Shown: positions 15,884 to 23,590 of the stretch, one piece after another
Position numbering within the stretch: position 1 is the first letter of the stretch
How the letters are laid out: every line of letters starts with the position of its first letter
NCBI RefSeq assembly: GCF_008757455.1
Contig: NZ_VCMV01000033.1
Coordinates: forward strand, 1-35,242
Origin: Microvirga brassicacearum
GTDB lineage: Bacteria > Pseudomonadota > Alphaproteobacteria > Rhizobiales > Beijerinckiaceae
Direction of reading: 5' to 3'
Length of the DNA: 35,242 bases
Made by a program: the position numbers and the translations under genes
The notes under the pieces: model-generated
Seen by the model: only the letters and a program-made list of their open reading frames with translations
Databases searched by the model: none
What the model was told of the DNA's origin: nothing

Positions 15884-16144
15884 TCATCGTGAGCGGGGGA
15901 CAGGCTGCATTTCCATTTCCGGGTTGTTGTCCCATTGAGCGGCTCCCGTTGCCAAATCGATCCAAAGATCAAAGCGCCGCGGAGCCGTCTGCGGATCACC
16001 GCCGCACTTTCCGCCATGCCTCTCGCGCACTGTGAGGTTCGCGAGAGGCATGGCGGATCGCACTACTTCGATGGACGAACAGCGCAACTCTTCCGCGGTC
16101 AATAGCCCGTGTCGCAGGATTACTTCGCGTGCCTTTACCAGCAC
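15884..16144 (-). CDS. Small CGGDP-motif protein, possibly a broken-off C-terminus
   Basis: The frame starts at GTG 16144 and encodes 86 residues. The core, RERHGGKCGGDPQTAPRRFD followed by LWIDLATGAAQWD, matches a motif (H-x-x-KCGGDP-T-PR-F-D-TG) I know from small secreted proteins of proteobacteria of unknown function. This copy has no signal peptide. It overlaps the 3' end of the Sel1-like gene by ten bases in another frame, so the two could be separate coupled genes or one gene split by a frameshift (the upstream gene has the signal peptide this one lacks). The gene contains a perfect 18-bp inverted repeat (16010-16057) encoding part of the region just before the motif. Confidence 0.5.
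   Translation of the reverse strand: MLVKAREVILRHGLLTAEELRCSSIEVVRSAMPLANLTVRERHGGKCGGDPQTAPRRFDLWIDLATGAAQWDNNPEMEMQPVPRSR
16010..16057. repeat. Perfect 18-bp inverted repeat inside a coding sequence
   Basis: TCCGCCATGCCTCTCGCG (16010-16027), a 12-base spacer, then the exact inverse CGCGAGAGGCATGGCGGA (16040-16057). It sits inside the CGGDP-motif reading frame, encoding on the minus strand the segment from SAMPLA to RERHGG. A perfect palindrome of this length in coding DNA is unusual. It could form a strong mRNA hairpin, be a small palindromic insertion, or result from template-switch copying of one arm from the other. Confidence 0.7.
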
Positions 16145-16830
16145 CTTCTCAGAGGCGAGATGTTACTCTCGTCCGCTGCTTTTCTAATGAACGTCAAGGC
16201 TGACAAGCGATCGGCCTTAACACCTCGACCATCTTGATACATTTTCCCGAGATAATACTGCGCCCGGCCATCCTTGAGCGCCTTCTCGTACAGCTCAACG
16301 GCACCTTTCTCGTCTTTTGGGATGCCGTCTCCAATCTCCTTCATGCGGGCGAGGTTCGTTCGAGCAATAACCTCGCCCTGATCGGCGGCCTTCCCGTACC
16401 AGTATGCCGCTTTGGCGGGATCGGCTTTTGTTCCAAGACCAAGGGCATGTGTCACACCGAGATCGGTCTGCGCTGGCACGTAGCCTGCTGTCGCGGCTCG
16501 CGTGAGAAGGTCAAAGGCCTTTTTCAAATCACGTCTGACACCTTGTCCGTCGCGATACAGGCGGGAGAGTTCGAAATATGCCGCCGGGGTTTCTGCTTGT
16601 GCCAGCAGGTGAGCCGCCTCGGCGTAATTCCCGGCCCCCACAGCCTTTGCGGCCAATGGAAAAAGGTCCGTCTTGTTGCTCCTGCTCGTCGTTTCACCAG
16701 CAAGCCCTTCCGCCGCGAAAGCGTGCTGCGACATCGCAACTGTGCTCAATGTCATCGATGCCAAGGCAAGGAACGCCCAGATCGGAGAAATGCGCGCCGG
16801 AGGGGAGCGACCTAGAGTCGATTGGACCAT
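16135..16830 (-). CDS. Secreted Sel1-like repeat protein
   Basis: The product (231 aa) starts at ATG 16830, six bases after AGGAGG. Residues 1-40 form a signal peptide (IWAFLALASMTLSTVAMSQHAFA) with likely cleavage near AFA-AEG. About four to five Sel1-type repeats follow (YFELSRLYRDGQGVRRD, QTDLGVTHALGLGTKAD, RTNLARMKEIGDGIPKD, QYYLGKMYQDGRGVKAD), each of about 36 residues. Sel1 repeats are alpha-solenoids for protein-protein contacts, here in the periplasm or outside the cell. The C-terminus ends shortly after the last repeat in a sequence unlike a repeat (LRRCW), and a CGGDP-type frame starts there, so a frameshift is possible. The partner is unknown. Confidence 0.75.
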   Translation of the reverse strand: MVQSTLGRSPPARISPIWAFLALASMTLSTVAMSQHAFAAEGLAGETTSRSNKTDLFPLAAKAVGAGNYAEAAHLLAQAETPAAYFELSRLYRDGQGVRRDLKKAFDLLTRAATAGYVPAQTDLGVTHALGLGTKADPAKAAYWYGKAADQGEVIARTNLARMKEIGDGIPKDEKGAVELYEKALKDGRAQYYLGKMYQDGRGVKADRLSALTFIRKAADESNISPLRRCW

Positions 16831-17043
16831 ACACGCCTCCTGCTCTTGGGTCGCCAATCAGTCGGTCTCATCCATGGTAACAACGCTCGGTCCAATCAGG
16901 ATTAAGGTCAAGCTTTACTTGGCCACTTTTTCCGTATCGACCCGCTGTCATCTTGCTCTGCCGCGCAATCGGAAGAAGGCGTCGGGGTGAGTATTTCGTG
17001 CAATGCTTGATGGCGCGCGAAGCCTTACTTCCTCGAGCATGCA

Positions 17044-17262
17044 TTAGCCCGCGTCACTTTCCTCATCCTCCGCCGCGACGATCTCCTTGATGCGGTCCAA
17101 CGACAATCCACACTTAGCCGCGTCGATGGCGAGATCATACTCGTCTGTGGCCACCATTAGCCACGCGATGTACTCCGCCGTAGCGCGATCCACCTGGCCA
17201 ATCTCAGTCACGTCCAGCCAGCGATCCACTCCGACAGTCGAGGCGGCCTTCGATCCCGTCAC
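17044..17262 (-). CDS. Small acidic hypothetical protein
   Basis: The frame encodes 72 residues from GTG 17262, only 15 bases after the stop of the gene upstream of it. It is acidic and mainly helical (RATAEYIAWLMVATDEYDLAIDAA, LDRIKEIVAAEDEESDAG). No domain or signal is recognised. Its close spacing behind the 135-residue gene suggests a two-gene unit. The GTG has only a weak upstream GACGGG site. Confidence 0.4.
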   Translation of the reverse strand: MTGSKAASTVGVDRWLDVTEIGQVDRATAEYIAWLMVATDEYDLAIDAAKCGLSLDRIKEIVAAEDEESDAG

Positions 17263-17277
17263 GAGGCACCCGTCGGC

Positions 17278-17685
17278 TCACCAATAGTCGAAGGTCCTGC
17301 CACGATTGCTGATTCTCGTGTTATCTATGATCGCGAAATGGACGGCATCCGACTGTCGAATTCTCTTGGCGATCGATCGCTGTTCCTCGAGTTTCCTGTT
17401 GCGCCATTCCGTAGCGACTCGGCGAACCTGCACCTGAACGTCCGCTCTCTTGTTGGTGCCGATGCCTTTCGTTCCCTGTCGCCAATCCTCGGATTCGGCG
17501 GCCACGGTCAGACTTCTAATTTCTGCTGTCTTCCCGTCGGGCCAAGAGCATTCGAACTGGTAGCTGCGAGTCTCCCTGTGGTTCGAATGAGTCGCGACTA
17601 TTGAGCCGATCACCCGATCGTCATGATCGAAATAGGTGAGGCGCAGGCCCTTCACATCCCAAGAAGTCTCGATTTCCTTCAGCAA
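17278..17685 (-). CDS. Hypothetical protein, possibly N-terminally truncated
   Basis: The frame encodes 135 residues from TTG 17685, the only usable start; an in-frame TAA lies shortly upstream. The first half alternates in beta fashion (GLRLTYFDHDDRVIGSIVATHS, YQFECSWPDGKTAEI), and the second is basic and helical (VRRVATEWRNRKLEEQRSIAKRI). No family is recognised. The few codons between the TAA and the TTG read like the end of a lipoprotein signal (FGAC), which hints that the original start was lost. About 295 bases upstream (17686-17980) hold no gene. Confidence 0.4.
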   Translation of the reverse strand: MLKEIETSWDVKGLRLTYFDHDDRVIGSIVATHSNHRETRSYQFECSWPDGKTAEIRSLTVAAESEDWRQGTKGIGTNKRADVQVQVRRVATEWRNRKLEEQRSIAKRIRQSDAVHFAIIDNTRISNRGRTFDYW

Positions 17686-17980
17686 ATGGCAAGCCCCAAA
17701 AGAAAGTTATGATCCACAAACTCGTAGCAGAGTTCAAGAGGCGGGTTCAGCAAGGCACTCTACCAGGACTCTTCGAGACCCGTCAGCAATCGCGGGTTCC
17801 TTTTGATGGGACACACGCCAAATACGGCGTTGCTGCAACTACGCTTTGCGCCGACAGCCGCCCAGTAACAAGACGTCTGAACCGAACTCAGTCTCCACCA
17901 CGCTTCCGCCGGGGCTGGCCGCGCACCGAAGGGGTAGTGTAAGATCCGCCTCTGGAACGAAAGTTTGCCGGAGTAAAGCG

Positions 17981-18352
17981 ATGACGACGGTTCGGGAAAT
18001 CCGCACTAAAGGCTATGAGGTGAAGATCCTGGAGCGGAGCATTCCGGCCACGATGTTCACTCATTCTGAGCCGTTCTGCCTCCTTTGGAATTCGGGATCG
18101 GTGGCTGCTTCTGACGAACTCAATGGTTGTCATCAGTTCATCTTTGGCGGGATGAAACTCGGTGAGGATGAGGAAATGCTGTTCGACATCCTCCATGACA
18201 ATGAGGCTACCGAGAAGGGATCCGAGGTCCCGGCACGCCGCGTATGGAACGGGAGATGGTTCATCGAAGCGGTCGCTTCGGCCGAGGTGAAGCCTCACGA
18301 AACCACGGACACTCCTTCTGAGGAAGTGCCAAGCGCCGAGACCAGCGCCTAA
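17981..18352 (+). CDS. Hypothetical protein
   Basis: The product (123 aa) starts at ATG 17981 with GGAG seven bases before it. It begins MTTVREIRTKGYEVKILE, has a mixed alpha/beta core with two cysteines (FCLLWN, NGCHQFIFGG), and ends in a low-complexity tail rich in threonine, serine and glutamate (TTDTPSEEVPSAET). No signal peptide, membrane segment or known domain is seen. It is the only clear plus-strand gene in this part of the accessory block and stands alone. Confidence 0.5.
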   Translation: MTTVREIRTKGYEVKILERSIPATMFTHSEPFCLLWNSGSVAASDELNGCHQFIFGGMKLGEDEEMLFDILHDNEATEKGSEVPARRVWNGRWFIEAVASAEVKPHETTDTPSEEVPSAETSA

Positions 18353-18561
18353 CTTGCGCCCGAGGATATTATTCGTCTTCGACAGAGGCGCTCATGGCGT
18401 TGAGATTGCGTTCGTCGCCTTGGAGGGCGGAGAAAATGTGTCCGGCTCCAAATAGTTCATCGACGCCGATTCCAAGGTCGTCAAACATTCGCCGCAACGA
18501 GGGAGGGGAAGGTTGTTTGATGACAACCGAAGGCCATAGGGTTCTGACGAAGAGTTAAACG

Positions 18562-18741
18562 GTGGCAACATCCGGGGGAGTCAGCGTCCTGGTTTCCGTA
18601 GGCGTCATCGGCGGACTATGGATGGCAACCCCACGAGGTGCGTCTGAGTATGACACCGAGTTTGCTGACAACAAGAAGCAGGTGGAGGGCGACAAGAAGA
18701 GAGAAGGGGGCCTGTGTAAACCAGCTTCTTTCCGGTCGTGA
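18562..18741 (+). CDS. Possible 59-aa single-pass membrane protein
   Basis: GTG 18562 opens a 59-residue frame. It has one hydrophobic segment (VSVLVSVGVIGGLWMA), then a charged tail (EYDTEFADNKKQVEGDKK) with a single cysteine near the end. The upstream site is weak (GAAGAG), and an in-frame stop lies two codons before the GTG. The remaining bases of 18353-18854 contain no other candidate. The hydrophobic-then-charged pattern is suggestive but not proof of a gene. Confidence 0.25.
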   Translation: MATSGGVSVLVSVGVIGGLWMATPRGASEYDTEFADNKKQVEGDKKREGGLCKPASFRS

Positions 18742-18854
18742 CCTCTCGTAGGGCAACTCGCGACATACCTCGGGTGGCAAGTCTGCATTCGAAAAACTCT
18801 GCCTCCGCGACCGCCTCGAACTAACCCGCGTGTGCCTGGTTTGGTGTCCAATTC

Positions 18855-19350
18855 TCAATCGCCCCTGGTGCTGAAGGTCGTGTTGACCACTTTCCAGACC
18901 GCGTAATAGTTCGCGTACCTTCCGGCGATCTTGAATGGCTGACATTTCGTAATGGCGTAGATCGCGTTTCTGGCGATCTCCCCCATGTCGGGATCTGAGT
19001 CGACCGCGTTCAAGACCTTGGGTGGCTCGGAGAGCCAACCGTCATTTTTCAACCGGATCTGGATCAGCGGATCGGGTCCTTTGTATTGCCGCATCCACGG
19101 AAGCACATTCCAGCACTCGGCGATCTCTTCGTTGTAGGCAGCGCCGATCTCGGCTCGAATTGCCGGCGTCGATCCGGAAGTCGGCTGCGCGGGCGGCACC
19201 CTCTTCTCCTGAGGCAACGTTTTGATATCGCCGAGATCCAGCTTCTGAGGACGGGCACCCAGATCGAGCTTCGACGTGCTCTCCTTTGCCTGCTCCCCGG
19301 CATTCGCCTTCATTGCTTCCAGTTTCCGATCGAGGCGAGTAGCGAAGCAC
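18855..19350 (-). pseudogene. TolA/TonB C-terminal-like gene, 5' end lost to IS6 remnant
   Basis: The C-terminal 100 residues of the frame resemble the periplasmic domain of alphaproteobacterial TolA/TonB proteins: an early cysteine in IAECWNVLPW, then IQIRLKNDGWLSEPP, a helix with ARNAIYAITKCQPF (second conserved cysteine), and YYAVWKVVNTTF. The preceding proline- and lysine-rich part fits the linker of such proteins. At about 19350 the sequence joins an IS6-family transposase start, so the membrane anchor that would connect it to TolQR or ExbBD is gone. The open frame continues into the IS sequence to 19451 in a non-transposase frame, giving a chimeric 198-residue ORF without a ribosome site. 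It is most likely non-functional. Confidence 0.6.
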
Positions 19351-19561
19351 CCCTGTGGATCGTCACGTGGTCCACATCGAGGCCCCGTTCGGCCATCATT
19401 TCTTCCAGGTTTCGCAAGCTCAGACCGTAGGCCAGATACCAGCGAACGCACAACAAGATCACTGACCTGTCAAAGTGCCTACCCTTGAACATCTGTTTCT
19501 CCGCATTCGTGCTCTAGCGCACCATAGGGACGAAACGGAAACAAATGTTTGCGACAAAGCC
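19351..19561 (-). mobile_element. IS6-family remnant A (left end and transposase 5' part)
   Basis: The outer end reads GGCTTTGTCGCAAA on the minus strand (19561-19548), matching the IS6/IS26-type terminal repeat (GGC-TTTGTTGC). The transposase starts at ATG 19492 with FKGRHFDRSVILLCVRWYLA and YGLSLRNLEEMMAERG and VDHVTIHR, the conserved N-terminal zinc-finger/helix region of IS6 transposases. Homology stops at VDHVTIHR (about 19351), where TolA-like sequence begins. The DDE catalytic part is absent, so it is inactive. Confidence 0.75.
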
Positions 19562-19820
19562 ATTTGCTCTGCTGGCGGCGTGAACACGTCAAGCTTTCGC
19601 AATTGTCGCGTCTTCCCTTCGAGTTTGCGGCATAACCTGCACTCGAGATCACGATAGCTGATTGGGAAACGCAGATACCAGCGCACCGCCCATAGGATGA
19701 TCTCCGCCGTGAACTGCCGACTTTTGAACGGGTTCTTGTTACTGTGCTTCACTGTCAGCCTCTCTCAGCCCACTCCCGTCGTAACTCAGGCGGATCAGGC
19801 TTCAAAGCTGCAACAGAATC
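19562..19820 (-). mobile_element. IS6-family remnant B (5' end, interrupted by remnant A)
   Basis: A different IS6-type transposase starts at ATG 19752: NPFKSRQFTAEIILWAVRWYLRFPISYRDLE, written here in two overlapping parts (NPFKSRQFTAEIILWAVRW and YLRFPISYRDLE). About 50 bases upstream, GATTCTGTTGCAGC (19820-19807, minus strand) resembles an IS6 terminal repeat. After YRDLE the frame loses similarity, and at 19561 remnant A begins. The two elements differ in sequence, so they are separate insertions, with remnant A possibly landing in or beside B. Bases 19821-20050 hold no recognised feature except a 14-bp palindrome. Confidence 0.65.
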
Positions 19821-20050
19821 GATTCCGACGACCTGCCCTCATCGCCCCGGGGCGAGAGCGGTGTCAACACCGCGTGCCATTCGGGAGCTATGGTACACGC
19901 GCTCCGACAAGCGCGCGAACACTTTCCTCTCCTGCGTCTGCTGAGTCCCGGCTCTAAGGCCCTTATCGGCGTCCATAAAAGCTCGAACATCACCTATAGG
20001 TGAAGTGGGATGACGTCATCGAAATTGGCCATCTTCCACGCCTGGGCGCG

Positions 20051-21439
20051 TCACGAACCGAGGAAGTGAATGTCCTGCATACGACGAAGCGCCAACAGTG
20101 CGGAGCCCGCATCCATTTCCAGATCGCCGATCATGATCCCAGCCCCCCGTCGGACGGACGTCGCCAACCGGCAATCAGCCGCGAGATAGAAAGGCGCCGG
20201 CGTGTTGGATGCGATGGCGCGAGCCGGGCGAATTTCGGCGGTCACGCCGGCGATCGCATGGTGATGCCCTCCCATCGCGAGGAGCGTTCCGGCAGGCAGA
20301 TCCTCGGTAGCCACAGCCACAAGATCGAAACGCGGCCGGTAGTCGGTCCCATAGCCGGATATGTTGTGAATGGCCGCATCGAGAATGCTGGTCGCCGCCT
20401 CAAGTCCGAGCAGATGGCGGGGCATGAAGACCATGGCGGTGTCTCCCGTACGACTGACTATATGTCCCTTCTTGGCGAGGATGTCCCAAGTTCTTCGATC
20501 ATCGCAGCGGATCACGATGAACACGCCGCCGGCGAAGCTGATCTCATCTGCTGTACGCAGGCAATGGAACACGTCCAGGCGGCGCTCCCCGGAGAGAATT
20601 CCGCCGCCGTCCCGATGTGAGAAAATCGTGGGCACTTCGTTGATGCGAGCGAGAGGAGCATGAAGATCCCACCGATCGGGCTGAAGCCCGGTCGAATTCG
20701 CAACGACCAGAAGTTCGCAGAGGTCGGGAACGGCGCGTTGCGGGAATACGGCTGTAGCCTCACGGCGCGCGGCGACGATCTCGTTGACAGCACGCGCGCC
20801 CAAAGTCCAATGCTTGCCGAGAGCGCTGCAATGAGCGTAATTCTCGTTGCAGCTGAGACGGCCCGTGGAAGGGTCAAAGACAAAATCGTACTCGCTGGAT
20901 TTGCCCGCGGCGATCAGGTGGAAGCCAAGAACCTCTGCCCAGGTTACCATGCCGATGAGCAGGCTCGGTTGGTCGCCGTCAACCGTCGTCACGATGCGGC
21001 CCCGATCCGCCGCAAGTTTCTTGAGACCTGGCCCGACGACGCTGTCGAGTTCCTTCGTGACCAAGGCAAGGTGTTTGCCGGCATCGATCGCCATCATGGC
21101 GTGACGAGCGCCAGCCAAGGGTCGTCCGGTGGCCTCCACAACGACGTCGAAGGGGAGCTCGCTGACCGTGGCGAGGTCGCTCGCCGCGATAGAATCGCCG
21201 CCATCCCAAGCGGCTTTGGCCTCTCTGGCGGTTTCGCAAATCCGGATCCGCCTTGGCTCAATCCCGGCGGCAAGAAAGCCCGCGACGGCGCTGTCGGCCG
21301 ACACATCGACTGCAATGCGACCAGACAGCAGCGGAACACGTTGAGCCTGCGCGAGAAAGCTCTGTCCGAATCCGCCCGTTCCCACGACGCATGTTTCGAT
21401 CGGCCTGTCGGCATTGGCATAGTACGAATGATAATTCAT
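20051..21439 (-). CDS. DRL-like NAD(P)-dependent oxidoreductase with SAF domain
   Basis: The product (462 aa) has an N-terminal Rossmann domain (CVVGTGGFGQSFLAQAQ near residues 17-33), a conserved VVEATGRPLAGARHAMMAI segment near 100, and a catalytic-domain segment VDGDQPSLLIG and AGKSSEYDF. A C-terminal SAF domain follows (LPAGTLLAMGGHHHAI, FYLAADCRLATSVRRGAGI). This is the architecture of COG4091 proteins, often called homoserine dehydrogenase-like. The characterised member, DRL of Brucella abortus, is a deoxyxylulose-phosphate reductoisomerase-like enzyme. Here the gene is last in a sugar-acid operon, 81 bases after the DUF1537 kinase, so oxidation or oxidative isomerisation of a sugar acid is more likely than isoprenoid synthesis (inference). 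The start ATG 21439 has GAGGGA six bases upstream. The substrate is unknown. Confidence 0.75.
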   Translation of the reverse strand: MNYHSYYANADRPIETCVVGTGGFGQSFLAQAQRVPLLSGRIAVDVSADSAVAGFLAAGIEPRRIRICETAREAKAAWDGGDSIAASDLATVSELPFDVVVEATGRPLAGARHAMMAIDAGKHLALVTKELDSVVGPGLKKLAADRGRIVTTVDGDQPSLLIGMVTWAEVLGFHLIAAGKSSEYDFVFDPSTGRLSCNENYAHCSALGKHWTLGARAVNEIVAARREATAVFPQRAVPDLCELLVVANSTGLQPDRWDLHAPLARINEVPTIFSHRDGGGILSGERRLDVFHCLRTADEISFAGGVFIVIRCDDRRTWDILAKKGHIVSRTGDTAMVFMPRHLLGLEAATSILDAAIHNISGYGTDYRPRFDLVAVATEDLPAGTLLAMGGHHHAIAGVTAEIRPARAIASNTPAPFYLAADCRLATSVRRGAGIMIGDLEMDAGSALLALRRMQDIHFLGS

Positions 21440-21520
21440 GACGTGTCCCTCGTAAGCGCAAGACTGGCCGGCACGACTACGCGCGCAGTTTCTGGGTGCG
21501 TGGCGGTGTTTCCGGCCGAA

Positions 21521-22786
21521 TTAGCGGAGCAGATCCCAGGCTTTCAGGAAGAAATCCGGTGCGCCGAAGTTTCCCGATTTGAGGGCCAGCGTGAGGTCGG
21601 TCCCGGAGAGCGTGCGCGTCCAGGGAACACCCGGATCAATTTCCGGGCCGATGGCAAGCGCGTCGATCCCAAGGGCGCCGACGACGGCACCGGACGTCTC
21701 GCCGCCGGCGACGACCAGTCGCGTGAAGCCTTGTTCTGGCAGCAATCGTGCAATGTCCGCCAGAAATCTCTCGACGAGTTCTCCCGCATTCATGCGACCG
21801 AGTTTGCTTTGAACGTCCTGCACGTCATCGGGTTTGGCTGTGGAGTAGATCAAAATCGGTTTGCTCGGATCCTGCGCGGCTACCCAATCCTGCACCGAAC
21901 CCACGGACAACGCGCCGGACGCGAGAGCGATGGGGTCGACACGGAAAGCCGGGAATCCTTCGGCTCTGGCAATGTCCACCTGGCGCTGGGTCGCGCTGGA
22001 ACAGGAACCGGCTAGAATGGCGGCTCTTCCTTCTGACGCTGTGAAGCGATCTCTCTTCGGCGGGGGACCTGCAGGCTGGCCTTTGCGGTATGCTGCGGGA
22101 AGTCCCATCGCGACACCAGAGCCTCCGGTTATCAGAGGCATTTCGGCTGCTGCCAGGCCGATCGTGCGGAGGTGCTGGTCCGTAATCGCATCGACGATCA
22201 CAATCTGATGCCCTGCCGCCTTGGCGCGGTCGAACGCCTTTCGGACAACCTCAACGCCAGCCTCGACGTCTTCGAATGGAACAAGGCCGACCGAGAGCCG
22301 GGTCTGGCGCTGAAGCACGCGGACGAGGTTCGAATCCCGCATCGGCGTCAGCGGGTGATCTTTCATGCTGCTTTCATGCAGCGGCACGCCATTGACGAAG
22401 AGATGGCCTTGATAAACCGTTCGGCCATTGGCGGGAAATGCAGGGCAGGCGAGGGTGAAACTGCTCCCGGTGAAGGCGAGGAGTGCTTCAGCAACCGGCC
22501 CGATATTGCCCTTATCGGTCGAGTCGAAAGTGGAGCAGTACTTGAAGAAGAAATGCGTCGCGCCAGCTTGTCGCAATGCTGCGGCGGCCGCAAGAGATTG
22601 TGCGACAGCCTCTTCGGCAGGAAGGGTGCGCGACTTGAGAGCCACAACAACGGCGTCGGCTGCAGACAGATCGAGCGCGGCGTTCGGTACCCCGATCGTC
22701 TGAACCGTTTTGAGTCCCTCTCGCGACAGCATGAGCGCCAGATCGCTGGCGCCTGTCAGATCGTCCGCTATGCATCCCAGTCGCAT
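21521..22786 (-). CDS. otnK: DUF1537 four-carbon acid sugar kinase
   Basis: The product (421 aa) is a DUF1537 kinase, which phosphorylates acid sugars such as 3-oxo-tetronate, D-threonate or D-erythronate. The N-terminal sugar-binding domain starts RLGCIADDLTGASDLALML, with FFFKYCSTFDSTDKGNIGPV near residue 95 holding the typical FKYCSTFDST motif. The C-terminal nucleotide-binding domain has AILAGSCSSATQRQV near 270 and LVVAGGETSGAVV near 365. ATG 22786 is chosen because GAGGGG precedes it and the IADDLTG motif follows directly; the longer frame to 22987 overlaps the isomerase gene. It lies ten bases after the OtnI-like stop. With OtnC and OtnI neighbours, 3-oxo-tetronate kinase is the simplest assignment, but the PdxA2 neighbour also fits a D-threonate or D-erythronate kinase. 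Confidence 0.9.
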   Translation of the reverse strand: MRLGCIADDLTGASDLALMLSREGLKTVQTIGVPNAALDLSAADAVVVALKSRTLPAEEAVAQSLAAAAALRQAGATHFFFKYCSTFDSTDKGNIGPVAEALLAFTGSSFTLACPAFPANGRTVYQGHLFVNGVPLHESSMKDHPLTPMRDSNLVRVLQRQTRLSVGLVPFEDVEAGVEVVRKAFDRAKAAGHQIVIVDAITDQHLRTIGLAAAEMPLITGGSGVAMGLPAAYRKGQPAGPPPKRDRFTASEGRAAILAGSCSSATQRQVDIARAEGFPAFRVDPIALASGALSVGSVQDWVAAQDPSKPILIYSTAKPDDVQDVQSKLGRMNAGELVERFLADIARLLPEQGFTRLVVAGGETSGAVVGALGIDALAIGPEIDPGVPWTRTLSGTDLTLALKSGNFGAPDFFLKAWDLLR

Positions 22787-22796
22787 GATCAACCCC

Positions 22797-23588
22797 TCAA
22801 CCAGGCTCGGCTGTTTTTGACCATGCCGACAGCCAACCGAGGCCATCCTCGGTCTGTCCGCGCGGCTTGTATTCGGCGCCGATCCATCCGTCGTACCCGA
22901 TCCGATCGAGCGCGCGGAAAATCTCCGGATAGTTGACCTCCCCCTCATCCGGTTCCGCGCGGCTCGGGACTCCGGCGATCTGGACATGGCCGATCAACGG
23001 AAGATGCGTCTCGAGGCGGCGGATGAGATCGCCTTGCATGATCTGCGTGTGGTAGCAGTCGAACATGATCTTCACGTTCGCACGCGCGACCTTGTCGATG
23101 ACGGAGGCGGCCTGCTCCACATGGTGCAGGAAGTAGCCGGGCTTGTCCCGGTGGTTGATCGGTTCGACCAGCAGCGTCATCGATGCTCGCGCTGCCTTGT
23201 CGGCAGCAGATCTTAGATTCTCGACGAACGTTTTCTCGGCCGCAGCCTGGAGTTCGGCCGGCACCACGCCTGCCATACAGTGAACGGCATGTGCGCCGAT
23301 CTCCGCGCCGTATGAAAGCGCAATCTCGTAGACCTGTTGGAACTCGCTCTCGCGACCCGGAATGGCTCCCAATCCGAAATCACCTGCGGCGGCATCGCCC
23401 ACGGGCGTATTAAGGGCGAGAATCGCCATATCGCTTCGCGCGAGCGCTGCCTTGATTTCGTGCGCAGGAACATCATAGGGCCAATGCATCTCGACGGCCT
23501 TGAACCCAGCCGCGGAAGCAGCCGCGATCCGCTCCGCCAGCGGGAGATGCAAAAAGAGAAAGCCGAGATTTGCAGAGAAACGCCGCAT
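22797..23588 (-). CDS. otnI: OtnI-type 2-oxo-tetronate isomerase (Hyi family)
   Basis: The product (263 aa) is a TIM-barrel of the xylose-isomerase-like/hydroxypyruvate isomerase family. It begins RRFSANLGFLFLHLPLAERI, with the metal and catalytic glutamate in LLVEPINHRDKPGYFL near residue 142, a metal-binding FDCYHTQIMQGD near 177, and a second glutamate in GAEYKP near 241. OtnI converts 2-oxo-tetronate to 3-oxo-tetronate in L-threonate and D-erythronate catabolism. The gene starts two bases after the OtnC-like stop and is followed by the kinase, giving the conserved OtnC-OtnI-OtnK order. Alternatively, it could act on hydroxypyruvate, but the neighbours argue for tetronate. Confidence 0.88.
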   Translation of the reverse strand: MRRFSANLGFLFLHLPLAERIAAASAAGFKAVEMHWPYDVPAHEIKAALARSDMAILALNTPVGDAAAGDFGLGAIPGRESEFQQVYEIALSYGAEIGAHAVHCMAGVVPAELQAAAEKTFVENLRSAADKAARASMTLLVEPINHRDKPGYFLHHVEQAASVIDKVARANVKIMFDCYHTQIMQGDLIRRLETHLPLIGHVQIAGVPSRAEPDEGEVNYPEIFRALDRIGYDGWIGAEYKPRGQTEDGLGWLSAWSKTAEPG

Positions 23589-23590
23589 CG

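Noticed and set aside
19842..19855. 14-bp perfect palindrome TCGCCCCGGGGCGA
   Set aside because: GC-rich palindromes of this size are expected by chance in such DNA, and no gene or promoter is placed to use it.
20660..22015. 451-codon plus-strand frame
   Set aside because: It lies opposite the DRL-like and kinase genes, which have clear motifs; the frame has no protein-like features.
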